From assembly GCF_000150275.1 (NCBI RefSeq), contig NW_002060948.1, forward strand, positions 445,066-509,065: a stretch of 64,000 nucleotides of DNA, given 5' to 3'. The notes beneath the pieces are model-generated. The model was not told the origin of the DNA, ran no database searches, and saw nothing but the letters and a program-made list of their open reading frames with translations. Shown here piece by piece: positions 37,701 through 51,000 of the stretch. Both the position numbers and the translations under genes were made by a program. Every line of letters starts with the position of its first letter. Position 1 is the first letter of the stretch. Source of the stretch: Trichoplax adhaerens. Lineage: Eukaryota > Placozoa > Uniplacotomia > Trichoplacea > Trichoplacidae.

Positions 37701-38228
37701 TAATACCGAGTGCGGTCATATTCAGGGTCATTATACTTGGCATGCCGATCAAAATCGGAAACCCCTAGAGGAACGAATGAAAAATTGTTTTCACTGCAAA
37801 ATTGTACGTAAAGTAGTGGTATTATTACATAGAAGATATTAGCTTCATTAATTAGTAAATTCGAATAATATTTTACAACTTGTTCTAATATACTTTTATC
37901 CCCTTGAACGGTTATAATAGAAAGGACCCTTTGTACCTGTTAGATTCGGATTAGAACCTTTGATCCATCAGGATTTTTCTTCACCAACTCATGTATTCTC
38001 TCCTTGTGGACATGCTATTGCTGAACAAACGGCTAGGTTCGAATAATTGTAATAGTATAATGTATTCTTGATTACAGAGTGATTGTATCGTCTTCATCTT
38101 CTAATAGGTATTGGGCTAATATTACAATCCCACATGGTAGTAAAAGTTTTAAATCGATATGCCCTTTCTGTGGAGTTTCTTTATGTGGCTATGGTTTTGT
38201 CCGTATGATCTTTGTTGACGACAAATAG
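34793..38228 (+). CDS. PELI: Pellino E3 ubiquitin ligase
   Basis: Scaffold and E3 ligase that ubiquitinates IRAK kinases in Toll/IL-1 receptor signalling, cytoplasmic. Eleven exons: 34793-34803, 35379-35540, 36077-36203, 36343-36432, 36576-36776, 36843-37043, 37255-37353, 37459-37560, 37675-37803, 37921-38036 and 38108-38228; 452 aa, slightly longer than vertebrate Pellinos. A Ser/Gly-rich leader precedes YYGELVVIGYNGKLPTGN. The FHA-like core follows (FQIGRACDDFVDF-type strand, then VSRYAARIVCSRHPPYRARL, MDGFTRNGVLLLHPKNGF, WREISVCGKVY, LIDLCGVTLMWRS). The C-terminal RING-like module shows NTECGHIQGHYTW, CFHCKIKGPFVPV, FSPCGHAIAEQTARYW and ICPFCG. Exon 1 (ATGAAACGAAG|GTAGGG) is inferred from phase because exon 2 lacks a Met. 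Intron 2 holds a microsatellite. Confidence 0.95.
35942..36060. repeat. AATACT/AAT microsatellite
   Basis: About 120 bases of interspersed AATACT and AAT units within Pellino intron 2, ending 16 bases before exon 3. Confidence 0.9.
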
Positions 38229-40426
38229 ACTTTGAACATTTTAAAAAAATTTTATTATGATGCCATTTTTATTGCATAGTACTTATTCATTACTCATTGA
38301 TTATTTATATGTAGTTCAGATCGATCATTATTGCTTTTGCATGGTGGTTTGTAAGACTAGAATATAATACGCATATCTTAAGATGAAGTATATTATACAA
38401 CTGAATGATAACATTTTGCTATACGTGACATGTCTCTGCAAATCTTTATAATTTTGGTTAGCTTGTTCGTACCTGATTTAATCAGTAGCCAGAACGTTTA
38501 ATATTTAAAATTGTGATTGACTTCGAAATTAATGTGTTTCTGAAGGCATATTCTTTACCTTAGAAATATTAATATTTATATATATACATATATATAATTT
38601 TTGGAAGTAATCAAATCGAAATTTTTTGAGGACTTTTGCTGATATTGAATATTATCTTGAATTTTAGTCAGTATAAGGTTGAAATTTATGCGGTGTATTA
38701 ATTTAATACAAATTGTAAATATATCAGTATCTCTCTGAAATTAATTAGGCGTTCTAGACAAATCCGTATTATATTTGCTAACTTGTAATACCCAGTACTG
38801 TATCAAATAAACGTTTTATTGAGATAGTAAATGATTTACTTGTCCGTATTTAATTTATCAGATTTTATCACTTTCTTTGGCTGTTAAGAAATGGTTTTAG
38901 ATCCTAAAGTAAATTTATTTTATTATCGTCATTCCCTTTGAGTATTGCTTCATCAGCTAAAAATCTTCAAATTACGTATATAACTATATACGCATATACT
39001 GAATATGTAAATTATGAATGCAATGTTTATATAAACATGCATTGTACTGTATAATGTACTGTACAGTACATATTAGGATATGTTAGGGTAGTTTTGGCAT
39101 TAGAAGTCATTTGCATTTTTTACATTGCCCGTTTGGTATACATGGCCTGTATCACATACATACTATATCATATATTGCTATCATTTTTCGTAAACTGTTG
39201 GTAGAATGGTTAAATGATGAAAGTTAAAGTTATTTACGTTGTATACTACGGCTTGAAGCTTTTGGTGAAATTAATTCATCACGGACACAAGATATGGTAC
39301 AATATACGTCATGCGAAAACAAGATGAGTTGTATGTAACAGTTAAGTTGTACAACACATCTGAAGTTCACATGTAGCACCTTATACTTGACAGTCATAAT
39401 CACTAGACACTTCTAAAGTCTAATAATTTGTAGCTGCGCAGACAGGCAGATATTGAAACGAAAATGCTTGGAGTTTATCAAGGTGTTTCTTTTTCTATGA
39501 TTTTTAATGTGATCGTTGAATACTTCCAAAATGCCAGTACTTTTATTATCTGCACTTCTTTCTGCCTCTACTGGTATAAATTATTTAAAGGGTTTGATAA
39601 TTTGACATTTAATCACCAAAGTATTTAATAATTGATAGATATTTATCGATATCATATGCGACGTATAATACTTATACTGAAGAGAACAAGTATTACATGG
39701 AGATAAGATATTACGTTAATTTTATAGTTAGCACAATGTAATGGTATCTTATTACATATTTTCTAATTAACATGAGCGTAGACAAGTAAAACAATTTTAA
39801 TTCAAAGCTTACATTAACTTAAAAACAAAATGAATATTTACCATATCTTTGATTCTAAGAGGTTCAGATAGAAAGATTATAACGTTGTAATATTTTGTAT
39901 ATTATAATTTTTGAAATGTATAATGTAATCTTTTCCAAATATTCTATACTAGGATAATGCGAATAGCTAGTTTTCACGCTGCGAATATCATGATTTGATA
40001 TCATTTTACTACATATTATATATATAAATTATCAATAAATCCGCTTGGTACCTCTTGAGTAACCATTTCGCTGATTTACATCATAAGTAGTTTGCATGTT
40101 ATCATTATGGTATCGCTGTGATGCATTTTTAACAAAAGTGAACTAAAAAACATATTCATAATGACATATTAATTTGAAACTATTCAATTATATGATACTG
40201 ATATATGAAAGAATAGTACATTAATAATTATTAACTTTAAATCACACTTTATTACTAAGTATGATTCTGCATCCACAATTTAAAAAGCTAAGTTATAGCT
40301 CATTTTTGATAACGTTGAAATTATGCCCAATTATGTCCTCTTTTCATGCTAATGTATAAGTACAACCAATAATACGGTGAGTATGATGGCATTAATGATG
40401 ACAATTGGCACGATGTACTTTGCGTA
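38229..40426. other. Pellino 3' side and intergenic
   Basis: AT-rich, no exon with recognisable similarity. A TACTG patch lies at 39045-39068. On the minus strand 40424-40355 reads YAKYIVPIVIINAIILTV and on to LLVVLIH then stop: a strongly hydrophobic stretch immediately after the TGA that closes the possible small gene above it. Confidence 0.4.
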
Positions 40427-41193
40427 TCATCTGAAAATAGTTAAAATACAAGTTTTGGTTAATACTGTTGCCAGGAATATACGTACAAATATAGTATCAA
40501 CATTAAATAAAAACTTACGTGAACTCACTCCAGAAATATTGCCAACGGCTTAACTGATTATCCTTGACTTCAGTACCTAGAACAAGGAATAGATCAGTAA
40601 AAATAAATACATTCGTATTATCACAAGGTAATGTTATTATGAATACGTAAATTTATTTTCGTTAGTATATGCGCATTGTAATACCATGGGTTTATGCTAA
40701 ATGTAACCGGATTAATGATAGTAAATGGACTGCTCTTTAAAACTACTAGTCATATTTGTGTTATTTGACAATCGTTGAATCCATCGAGTTTTCATTGTCG
40801 GCAGTCTAGTCCAGTGGGCATTTAAGACTATGCTCTTTCTTCCGAGTCTAAGCGTAGAAGTATCTATATATTGTATGAGATATCTACTCCAGATGTAAGA
40901 GCGCTACTTCTACGAGGATTTTGTACCCCTTTCCGTCAATTAGTAATTGCTGTTATAGAAAACTATTCGATCAAATATAATTTAACTAATACGCAGTATA
41001 CAAGTATTACATGCATCGATATTCTACAGTAGGATCACAGGAATAATCCATTAACTAACATATAGTAGTAAGAACGAGATAAACAAACGATAAAAGAGTT
41101 GAATTGCTAGCGTTTAATCCTAGAATTTATGCTACTTCTGAAGGATGTTATGCTATGATGAGATAGCATGCACTCTATTACACCTTCTGCCAT
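40427..41193 (-). CDS. Possible small five-exon gene, 78 aa
   Basis: Minus-strand exons 41193-41182, 40949-40888, 40847-40747, 40576-40519 and 40430-40427 join in phase into MAEG, QLLIDGKGYKILVEVALLHL, LGRKSIVLNAHWTRLPTM, KTRWIQRLSNNTN and TEVKDNQLSRWQYFWSEF, ending at TGA. The tryptophan-rich end and low Asn/Lys/Ile content differ from chance AT-rich frames. I recognise no family. Splice sites were chosen by phase; the donors at 41181 and 40746 are weak. It would be divergent to SEPHS2, with starts about 0.8 kb apart. Could be a real microprotein gene or an artefact of free exon choice. Confidence 0.3.
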
Positions 41194-41977
41194 CTTGATT
41201 TTGAACATACGTATGTATAGGCGTACAATCCCTTCAATACACTTTACTGTAAGCGATTAATTTGCTAGTATGCTGGACATCAACAGATAGTTAACATTAC
41301 ATCTATATCTTATAATGGATACGGCTAATATACGATAACTTATCTGTTATACAGTAGTTAGTTCTATTCATTTTAGATATATACCAGAATTTTCTTCCAC
41401 ATCTCTTGATTCTATCAGAATATGTGTCTTTTCATTAGCCATCCGAAATTTAGACGATCTGTACAAAAGTATTGATTAATTCATTAATATCAAGTACTGT
41501 AGTAATTTCTGTATTGTTAGAATGTCCGATGGTTAAAAGTTCACAACTAAGTACCTACAGTAAAAGGTTTCTACCAAGCAAATTTACGCTTATGTAAGCA
41601 GAGGCAAATAAAATGGATGGATGGATTTACTTGTTTATTTATTGATTCAACTATCGCATCAGTACCGTCTATGTTGCACTAATTTCATACCGTGGTTAAG
41701 CTATTTTGATATTGTTTCTGATAGTATATAGCAATACTGTAATTTGATGATTTTCCACATACAGGACTGTAATTATTAGGGCTACCACTGTAACATTGCT
41801 TCAAAGTAGACGTACAGTATAGCCAATGCAACATCGATATCATTAGGGACTAGTCGGACTACCATACTACTCTTTCTTTTAGTACTGTAGTTTAGTGTCC
41901 CTGCTATGACTCAGCGACTCAATATAGTGGTGGACTAGAAATCAACCTAAATTGTTCCTTGGACAACTTTGACAAGG

Positions 41978-44444
41978 ATGGAGTCGTATAAAAGCTTCGA
42001 TCCAACGGAGCATGGCCTCAGTAGTAATTTTCGTCTGATTAGTTTTACCAAATTAAAAGGATGAGGGTGTAAAGTACCCCAGGAGGAACTGCTCAAACTC
42101 CTGGAGTCGCTTGGTCATGGCGATCATCGTGAAGGTTCAATTGGAATCGGCCTCGATAGCTGTGTCTTGCCTACTCGACATGATGGTATCTCCATCGTTC
42201 AAACAACAGATTTTTTTTATCCTCTAGTCAATGACCCTTATTATCAAGGAAAAATAGCCGCTGCTAATGTCTTAAGTGATTTATATGCAATGGGTGTTAC
42301 AGAATGTGACAATATGTTAATGTTGCTTGGCATTAGTAGCCAGATGACATTACAGGAAAGGCGAATTAGTACGAAATTAGTTATGGAAGGATTTCGCGAT
42401 GCATGTCTGCAAGCTGGCACAAGTGTTAATGGCGGCCAGACTGTTCTAAATCCGTGGTATATTATTGGAGGAGTTGCTAGTAGCGTCTGTAGCAGAGACG
42501 AATATATTATGTAAGATTGATTAATTCAACTGAATTTGTAGCTAACTTAAAAAGTAACCTAACAACAATCCACCGATAAACCTCAGCGATGGCGTCACGA
42601 TCACTTTTTACCAACTACAGTAGCTGCTGATCAATTTTAACTCGATTTCTGTTAATTTAATATACGCGTATATTTATATCATGCAGAATAAGAGTTTTTT
42701 TATCGATGTATACTTCACACAGTAGCCAGTACCTAGAATATAACAGTCAAGAGCTCTCCATTATCTGATCTATATTTTAAAGGTCTCTGCTTCTCCTGGT
42801 AGTTAGTTTCTACTTTGCAGTACAGTAGTATTCCTTTCTATACGGATATTTTTCTGGTTGCGTACTAAAATATAGCATATGAGATATACTATACACGAGC
42901 ATATTCACTTTGTATATACAGAGTTATGGACTACTTCACTAATGTAACAAGATCATTATTACGAAGAATAAAGCATCACATCTTGTAGTCAATGTAATAC
43001 ATTTATCGCACTGCAAACGTTGCATAAAGTATAGTATATAGTAATTTATTAATACATACAGTATATCTACTTACCGTAATTCAGTATATCTAATAACCCA
43101 TGGAATATGGTTAACAAACTATTGCAGTATATGATTGAGCTTAAATTTAAAATGAACTACAGTATACTTGTTATGGTATGGTGATGTAGGGTTTATATTG
43201 AACTGCGCGAGACTCCCCAATTTATAAAACGTCAATTTTGTTATTTAGGCCTGAAAATGCCAAGGTTGGTGATGTCCTAGTTTTAACTAAACCGTTAGGA
43301 ACTCAAATTGCCGTCAATGCTCACCAATGGTTGGAGGAGGTAAGCTTAACTTGGTAATATTTACTATACCGTATACTCTATGCTCAAGATCGTGCGGATA
43401 TTCGGTTTAACACTATTTCTAATATGCATCCTTAAATCATGCACCAGCTCTATTGCTGCTCTTCACGATGAACTCAGCCTTTTACTAATTCAAGAATACG
43501 TTATACTCTCATAACGCATTCAATTTTTAATTCCATATATGGCACAGTACATGCAATCTTACTGTTAATGTAGATATACACATGCTTGCAGTATATTAAA
43601 CAAGACCATTATGCTACGACTAAGATTTCATATCAGACGGTTTTATTTATGAATATTAACCACTTAAATCTCACTTTCAGCCATCTCAATGGGAGAAAAT
43701 CGAACAAGTGATTTCTAAAGAAGACGTGATCAAAGCATATTTGACAGCCATGTTTTCTATGGCTAGATTAAATCGGAATGGTGCTAAGCTAATGCACAAA
43801 TATGGAGCTCATGCAGCAACGGATGTGACCGGATTCGGTATATTAGGCCATGCTAACAATTTAGTCCAAAACCAAAAGGAATCGGTATCTTTTATTATCA
43901 AATCTCTACCGATTATTGCCAAGATGGCTGAAGTTGCCAAGGCGTGCAAGATTAATTTCAAACTACTAGAAGGATTCTCTGCAGAGACATCCGGTAATTT
44001 TAAATATTCATATATCAGTTTAAAATTTGCCCATTGTTTTTGATTCTATGGTATTGTACAATGAAATGGCAATCCATTTAGTGTTATTTTCACTCTACGC
44101 TATAATTGACTTTATTTAACAGTGAGTGCAGTATTGGTTCTCATAACAACTATACTGTCTACTAGTCATGCATCAATGTGGCAATGAGTGCATGTATGGC
44201 AAGATACTGAACTACTGTATCATCCACACAAATTGTAGTTAACGCTAATAATATAATATCGGATTAATATTCTTTCATAGGCGGTCTATTTATATGTTTG
44301 CCTCCAGAACAAGCTGCTAAGTACTGTGAAGAAATACAACAGTTGGATAAGCATCAAGCTTGGATAATTGGTGAAGTAATCGCTGGTAACCACAAAGCTA
44401 CTATTAGCCCAGATGTTCAAATCATAGAAGTTGACTATTATTAA
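41978..44444 (+). CDS. SEPHS2: Selenophosphate synthetase 2, selenocysteine-containing
   Basis: Makes selenophosphate from selenide and ATP, the selenium donor for selenocysteine synthesis in the cytosol. Four exons: 41978-42510, 43249-43339, 43681-43993 and 44281-44444; 366 aa counting the recoded codon. The active-site loop reads [25 protein letters not shown], with TGA at 42062-42064 (residue 29) exactly where SEPHS2 has Sec and SEPHS1 has Thr or another residue. The catalytic Lys two residues after the Gly is kept. Other marks: [85 protein letters not shown] and HQAWIIG. The frame stays open on both sides of the TGA, so it is not a terminator of a shorter protein. The SECIS element downstream supports recoding. 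Confidence 0.96.
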
Positions 44445-44578
44445 GAAACTTTAATTTGATAACTAACAAAACGACAGCAAATAATTAATTAATCAGTTAT
44501 TGTAAAATCAGTATGTAATATGCGCACGGCAGTTGTAAGTTTGAGCAGTTACGACTTGAACGCGTATTATGCATGACA

Positions 44579-44665
44579 ATCTCTTGTTGAATGACGTAAC
44601 TCTAATAAATTGCCAATATAATGGTCAGGTAGAGTTACTGATAGCATAGCATGCCACAAAGAGAT
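44579..44665 (+). promoter_or_regulatory. SECIS element of SEPHS2
   Basis: In the 3' UTR, 147 bases after the stop codon. Non-Watson-Crick quartet ATGA (44591-44594) opposite TGAT (44639-44642). Above it is a perfect 9-bp stem, GTAACTCTA (44596-44604) with TAGAGTTAC (44630-44638). The apical loop carries the unpaired A run ATAAA (44605-44609) and a mini-stem GCCA/TGGT, as in form II SECIS. A lower helix may form between ATCTCTT (44579-44585) and AAGAGAT (44659-44665). It directs SBP2-dependent decoding of the TGA at 42062. Confidence 0.9.
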
Positions 44666-44687
44666 ACTACAGTAAACACAGCAACTG

Positions 44688-44693
44688 AATAAA
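44688..44693 (+). terminator. Poly(A) signal AATAAA of SEPHS2
   Basis: AATAAA 46 bases past the SECIS core, so the mature 3' UTR would contain the element. Confidence 0.55.
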
Positions 44694-45074
44694 ACAAATA
44701 TTTTTGGTATTCTACCTTGATGAACTCTAATAACCCGATATGATATCCTTAACATTACATTTCGTTTACTGTATTTATTGTTAACGAATGATACATAAAG
44801 AGTCTTGACTTCATACAAAAAGATTCTAAATTAATCAATGTTTAACCGGTATGCGAACTCTGCGTCGGCCAAATATTAGTCTACAGTGTTAGTATTTAAT
44901 GATTGGAATACAATTTAGAAAGGATCACATACCAATATAAAGCATGCTAGAGTTAATGGAAAAAGATAAATAGCATTCGTTAGAAATCAATCTTCCGACT
45001 GCACTGATAACTAATAAGACTGTATCGTAAAACTACAGAGCTTTTCAATATTTAAAGCTTGATACAATCAAGAA

Positions 45075-48000
45075 TTAATCTTCTTGCTGCCCGCTATTAT
45101 CACCACCATCTCTGTCACTCCCGCGAGACGTTTCTCTGCGACTTTAAGATAAATAAAGATATTTTTACAAACCTGCGATAAAAGAACAATCTACTTTATG
45201 AATAAGAAGAAAATACCTTCTCTCCTCGCCTGATGAGCGTGGACGAGAACGAGACGAAGACCTGCTGCGTGTGCGTGAACGTGAACGTGAACGTGAATGG
45301 CGACGTTTAGGAGAACGAGAATACGAACCTCGTCGACCTCTAGGCGACCTACTAGTTTTACATAAAATACGCATTTAGTTATCAAGACAATCATTACAAT
45401 TCTTACTAATGTTTTCTTTATACACATGTACATTGCTGCGATAAGATGATTTAAAAGTCAACAATCCTAACCTTGCAATAGGAGATCTTGAGTCTCCGCC
45501 ATCCTTTAGTAAGATAATTAGACTATTAGCTGCTACCTCTTTATGTACATTTTAATTGCCATGAAATTATAATATCATAAGGTACTGTTTTCAATACTAA
45601 TAAAAGCAAACAACATCACACAAGCATTCTTACTCTGGACACCGTAATTTTTTTGCCATTGATTTCTGTGTTGTCGAGTTTTTTGATAGCATACCTTAAA
45701 TCATCTTTGCTATCAAATTCTACGATACTATAAATACAAAGAGAATCAACTAATATAACACTGAAAATGTTAACATTGATAACAGCAAGACTATCGCCAC
45801 GATTATAGTAATATCACAAATTAAAAATTGATTGGAAACAATTTAAAAGATCGATAAGTATGCCAATATGGAAAGATAATCAACTTACGCCTGGCCTACG
45901 GATTGCTTGTGTGCATCAGCGTAACTAACGCTGATGTCTGTCTTGTTTCTGATATAATCTTTTAGATCCTGATAATAGAATACGCCCTCTAGTTAACGCT
46001 GGACGGTCAACGCTACATCGGCATTTACAAGTTTAAGGCACAGAATATGCAGCAGTTGACTCGGCCTCACATAAAATTTTAGTATCCTCATCATAGCTGC
46101 AAGTAATATACATCTAATCCAGTGGTAAGTACGAAATTAGCAAAAGTAAGTCAAGCAACCGGCGCTAGAAGTCCAAATGACTTGATAGGATGTGATTCAT
46201 GTGAAGGTATCATTGTATAAAGGAATTGCATAGATTGCGCTCTATAGTAACGGTATTAGCAAGGAACTTGACATTTGCGAATGCAAAGGTAAGAAATTGG
46301 TGCAACAATAGCACTCGTGGCAATTTCAAGACAGACACTAACGGAATACGGGTAGATTTCTATTCCGAATGCTCCTAGTATAAAGGAATGTACACATTAG
46401 GTGCACTTTGTTGTATCGACAGTTGAAATTTTATCCTACCGACTTTGTCTGCTTCCGGAAATACTTTGCAATTATTTCAAAAAATTAACATAAACTTAAT
46501 TCCAACGCCTTGGTACGATATTCCTAAGACTGGTCACGTTTCAATCCCTCCGATCTACGCTACTGTAATCTCGAACGATATCTCTCGTCACGGTTCTGGT
46601 TAGGATGAATGTATTCGCTCGCTCGCAACTAAGTCGCACATTGTTCGTTGGCTTTTTTTAGCGTTGACTTCGGATTTCCTCTTCTACCTTAGAACTACAT
46701 TACACATGAGCCCGAGGTGGTTGGAGGACTGGCAACCCATTGCAAGACAATGACAAGGCGAATGATGGAGAGAAATATCTATTGACGGTGGCGATTGCTT
46801 ACGTCTAATTAGGCACTTTGATTAAGGTAGGAACGTAGCAATTTTAGGAATTGCAAATCGAATTTGTAATTGCATAGGTAAATTCGAAAAGGCAACGCTC
46901 ATAGTAGGAGAAATTGACTGTTTAGCCGAAAGAATCGCAGTATTACGAAAGTTATAAGAAATAGATTTCAAGATCTATCTATCAATACCGTTTACAGAGA
47001 ATATGCGAATACGAAGCACTAGTATATTAGTAACGTAAAGTACAATATCGTACAAAAAACTTACTATAATTAATTATTTTAACTACGATAATATCCTAAT
47101 GGATTATTTACTTATAATGCTACATTACTAAAGTGTACCCTAGTTGTCGGGTATAATGAAGATCTACTCTGCACAAAGATTAAACTTATTCGTTTACCGG
47201 TGGTTAAGATACACACCTTTGTAATCCATGCTTTATCAAACTAAACTACTGAATGATTTGCAATGCTATAAGAATGAGGCAATAGATATAGTTACTAACC
47301 TGCCAACTAACTCTGCTCGACAAATTGTTGATGTAAAGGCGGTAATCTGTCCGAACAGGAGCAGAGCCATACCCTGCTGCTGGTCCTCCTCCTCCACCAC
47401 CACCACTATCATACAATTAGGTCAAAATCACAAAGCGTGAAAATTGTTATCAAGATAACGGAAAAAAAACGATGTTACTTTGACGTACGATGATCTGCCG
47501 CCTCTTGATCGACCATATCTATCGTCGCCGCGGCCTCTTGCTTCACGTCTATTCCTCGCAAATTCCACAATAATTCTGTATCGCATAAGCAGAAATAAAT
47601 TGCCATACATGTCATAAATTTAGTACTTATGAATCTCAATCATTCAATAAGCGTAAATAGGTAAATGCTTTCAAACTTATGTACAAGAGTTACTGTTGAG
47701 TACGAACGAATCCTTACCGGTCACCGCACAATTCTTTGTTATTGAGATCATAAACTGCATCCTCTGCATCTCTAGAGTCATCAAATTCCTGATTTTGTCA
47801 ATATCAACAAAAAATCAATACAAATCTAGCGATCCAACCAGGAAGGATACAGAAATACAGCAGCTTAAAGCCAGTTTTAATCCCCCAATTTAGCCATAAT
47901 CAATATTTATTCTTGATATGATATACGTATATTCATCTATATCGTTCAACAATTTATATAATTGACTTACAACAAAGCCAAAAGTGCCTTTCAAAGTTAC

Positions 48001-48090
48001 TTCCTTTAATTTTCCATAATCTCGAAAGAACTTTTCTACATCACGTTCACGAACTGAACTATTCAAGCGGCCAAGGTATACTCTAGTCAT
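45075..48090 (-). CDS. SRSF: SR splicing factor, SRSF4/5/6 type
   Basis: Nuclear pre-mRNA splicing factor. Nine exons on the minus strand: 48090-47971, 47788-47718, 47575-47489, 47405-47300, 45968-45889, 45727-45634, 45503-45472, 45351-45217 and 45141-45075; 263 aa. RRM1 begins MTRVYLGRLNSSVRERDVEK, with RNP1-like GTFGFVEFDDSRDAEDAVYD and NKELCGDR. A Gly/Arg hinge and a GGGGGGP spacer follow. RRM2 is the pseudo-RRM class: RTDYRLYINNLSSRVSWQ then DLKDYIR, near the SWQDLKD signature, and AIVEFDSKDDLRYAIKKLDN. The RS tail SPKRRHSRSRSRSRTRSRSS comes from exon 8. Exon 7 is only 32 bases (DGGDSRSPIA). The long intron 4 (about 1.3 kb, against mostly about 130-380 bases elsewhere) is where family members often carry regulated poison exons; none was identified here. 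Confidence 0.94.
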
Positions 48091-51000
48091 TCTTCCAATC
48101 TGTTCTCTAAAAATTTTGTAATTAGATAGATAAGCGTATAATCAAATATATATTATATATATATATATAATATATTAACCTCATGACGCATGTTTCACAG
48201 TACTCACTGTATAGTTAGCACATCAATTTATAGTCATATACATGTACAAGATTTAAGCTTATTAGAATAGAAATGATACCCAACTATAACCTATAACTCT
48301 CAGACAAAAGTCAGCCTGACGATATCACATTTATAGACAATACTTCATCAAGACAATACAATAAAGTGACTGTTTATCCGTAGTTGAACAGTTCTTTCCT
48401 TTGCCAAAAATTAAGTAAAAACTGATTCTAACGTAGTCCTAAAAATAGTTGGTAGGTGCAGATTGTTAAGCTAATACCGTAGTAAACAAATGATTACTTT
48501 CAAAAAAATTTACCACTCCACAACTTTACAAATACACTTTCGGTACAATATCAATCTGTAGACAAGGGGAAGAAAAGTAATCTATCGACTGTACTGTATC
48601 TACGTACCGTACATCCCAGTAAGAAGAGTAAAGCTAGAATTTTATTCTGGCTTTTGTCTAGTACAGGCTGTACAGAAACCATTTGACTGGTTCATTAGCA
48701 CGAGTAATTTGGACAAATTTTTTAATTATATAGAATATATTACTTAATCATAGTCACAATGTTTTGTAGTCTACAAAAGCACGACTATCCTAGAAAAGGA
48801 CGAGACATTTATAGCGACAATTAAAGTGATTCAATGTTGATATTGCAGAAATTGTCGATATGTTATCGTACTTCGACACCTTAGAATTGTTGAGCAATGG
48901 AAGTTATTTGAGGTCCCAAAAATAAATAATTATTGCGTAAAAAAATCGCACGACTCATCTTGGAAGTTGTTTATTTGAATAAGAATTATGAATCATTTAT
49001 AATGCCGAAAAATATACTACTCCGCGTATAGTATTGCTATAATCGTGACTAGATTATTTTGGCTATCAGTACAGTAGTGGAAAAATGAGTAAAGGTTTTA
49101 CTTGGGCAAACTTTACCCGCATTAAAATCCAAATCATGTCAATTGGTTGCAATGCAGTAGGTGAAAAGTTCAATGTAGGAGTTGCTCCAGTACTGTACGA
49201 GTACACTACACTAGTTACTCCACTATCAAAGTGTCTGAAATACAATTCTCTATGTTCCAGTAGTCCCTAATGCCAATGATACTGTACAGTGTACATGTAC
49301 TGTACGTTAGTGTGTTTTGAGGGGTACCATAATCCCAGGTTATTCAGCAGTTGAATTGTGATCGAATTTGAGAACAAGGTATCGATAGCTTAAGAACTAC
49401 GTACGAGAATTTTGTGTTTCTACAACACAGTATGCAAGCGAACGTTGATTTCCTGGATTCTCTTATAGTTCAAGTACTGTACGCGCTTGCTTGTCGTACT
49501 GCTGCATGCAGTGAAATTTTGCATCATTGCCGTGAAATATTTTCAAAGCCTTTAGCTCAATAAAGGTGGCAAAAAATAACCATTCAACAGTCTTTTAACT
49601 GCCTAATACTAGGTTCATAAGCATAGAAATATAGTAAAAATACTAATTACCGTGCATCCATCTCATCTATAACTTGTAAACGGATTTTATTGGATATTTT
49701 GTAGTAAAAAAATAGAGCGTAGTCTGGGTTGAAAATCCAAACCTCCTTTGACTTGGTGTAAAGTAAAGTGTGAAATCTTTTTCAAAGCGAATTACAGTAA
49801 TTTTACTCCATAGGAAAGAAATGATTCTTGTCATAATAATCACAATATCATGATGTCAATTGCATACTATAACAACAACCTTTTAATGGAAAGCGAAAAT
49901 CTCAACTCCAATTGAATTCCTTGGAATTAGCGATTGAAAAATCAGCAAGTTGCAGCTCGAAGAAGTTGAACGGCGGCACGCGTGGCTGCTTTGAAATGAA
50001 ATAAGTTGGGAAAGCTTTTCCTTTGTGTCCTATATCACGGTTTACTGAACTGCACACTGTATTAGGGACTAGATCGCGCACAGAAAGACAGACACCCGGT
50101 CCTGTGCAGTCTCCAGTGTACAGTCATTGGATGGCTGCACACTGTAGTGTACTGTACTGTACTGTACTGTACTGTACAGTACTGTATTAATTAGGGACTA
50201 CTATACAGTACATTGTACTGTAGATCGCGCACAGAAAGACAGACGCCCTTTCCTGTACAGTCTACAGTCTACAGTCTACAGTCATTGGATGGCTCGAATA
50301 TAGACTACTCATACATTGAATTCGAACACTATAATCTCTAGTATGGACTGCTAAAAAACGACACCTGTACTAATTTCTACAGTAGTGTACTATGTAGGGT
50401 AGCAAATACTGTAGTACAGTATGGTCATCATAGCACTAGTACCAGCCACTCCCTGCCTTGCCTGCCTGGGTGCTAAAAAGAAGCGGTAAAACCCTGCCAC
50501 TCAATACTGGGCTGTAGACTGCAAATCTTCCATAGTAAATAATAGACTACGAGTCAGTAGGCTCGGAATGGAAGTGGTGGGATAATGCTTATAAACGCTA
50601 CTTGAATTGGTAATATGGATCCCAATTCAGCTTTTTCCGCTTATAGTCGGTAAGTTCAGTCATCTCTACTGTATTAATTAATGTTACTATTAATAGGAGT
50701 AGAATTTTCGACTTCTGCCTTGATTTATCCAAAGCTTGCCATGGCATCGTTGTTACCGTACTCTAAGTTGTAGTGTTTATTTACAGTCTAAAAAAAATGT
50801 ACCGACTAAAAATGAACGATGAAGACAGTGGACGAGCGCTTATTGCCCAAAAGTAGAGATTAATCGGAAGTGTCATCAAATAATAGATAATCTACAATGT
50901 TAGCCCTACAATCTACTTTCGGAGATCCCTTGCATAAAATACAAGGCTTAGCATTTATACAGTATATTCTCATCCTCACTACACTGTACTATCGTGAGAT

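Noticed and set aside
40427-40429. In-frame TGA before a hydrophobic tail read as a second selenocysteine codon
   Set aside because: No ATGA/TGAT SECIS core with a stable stem was found in the downstream minus-strand sequence, and the splice model itself is uncertain.
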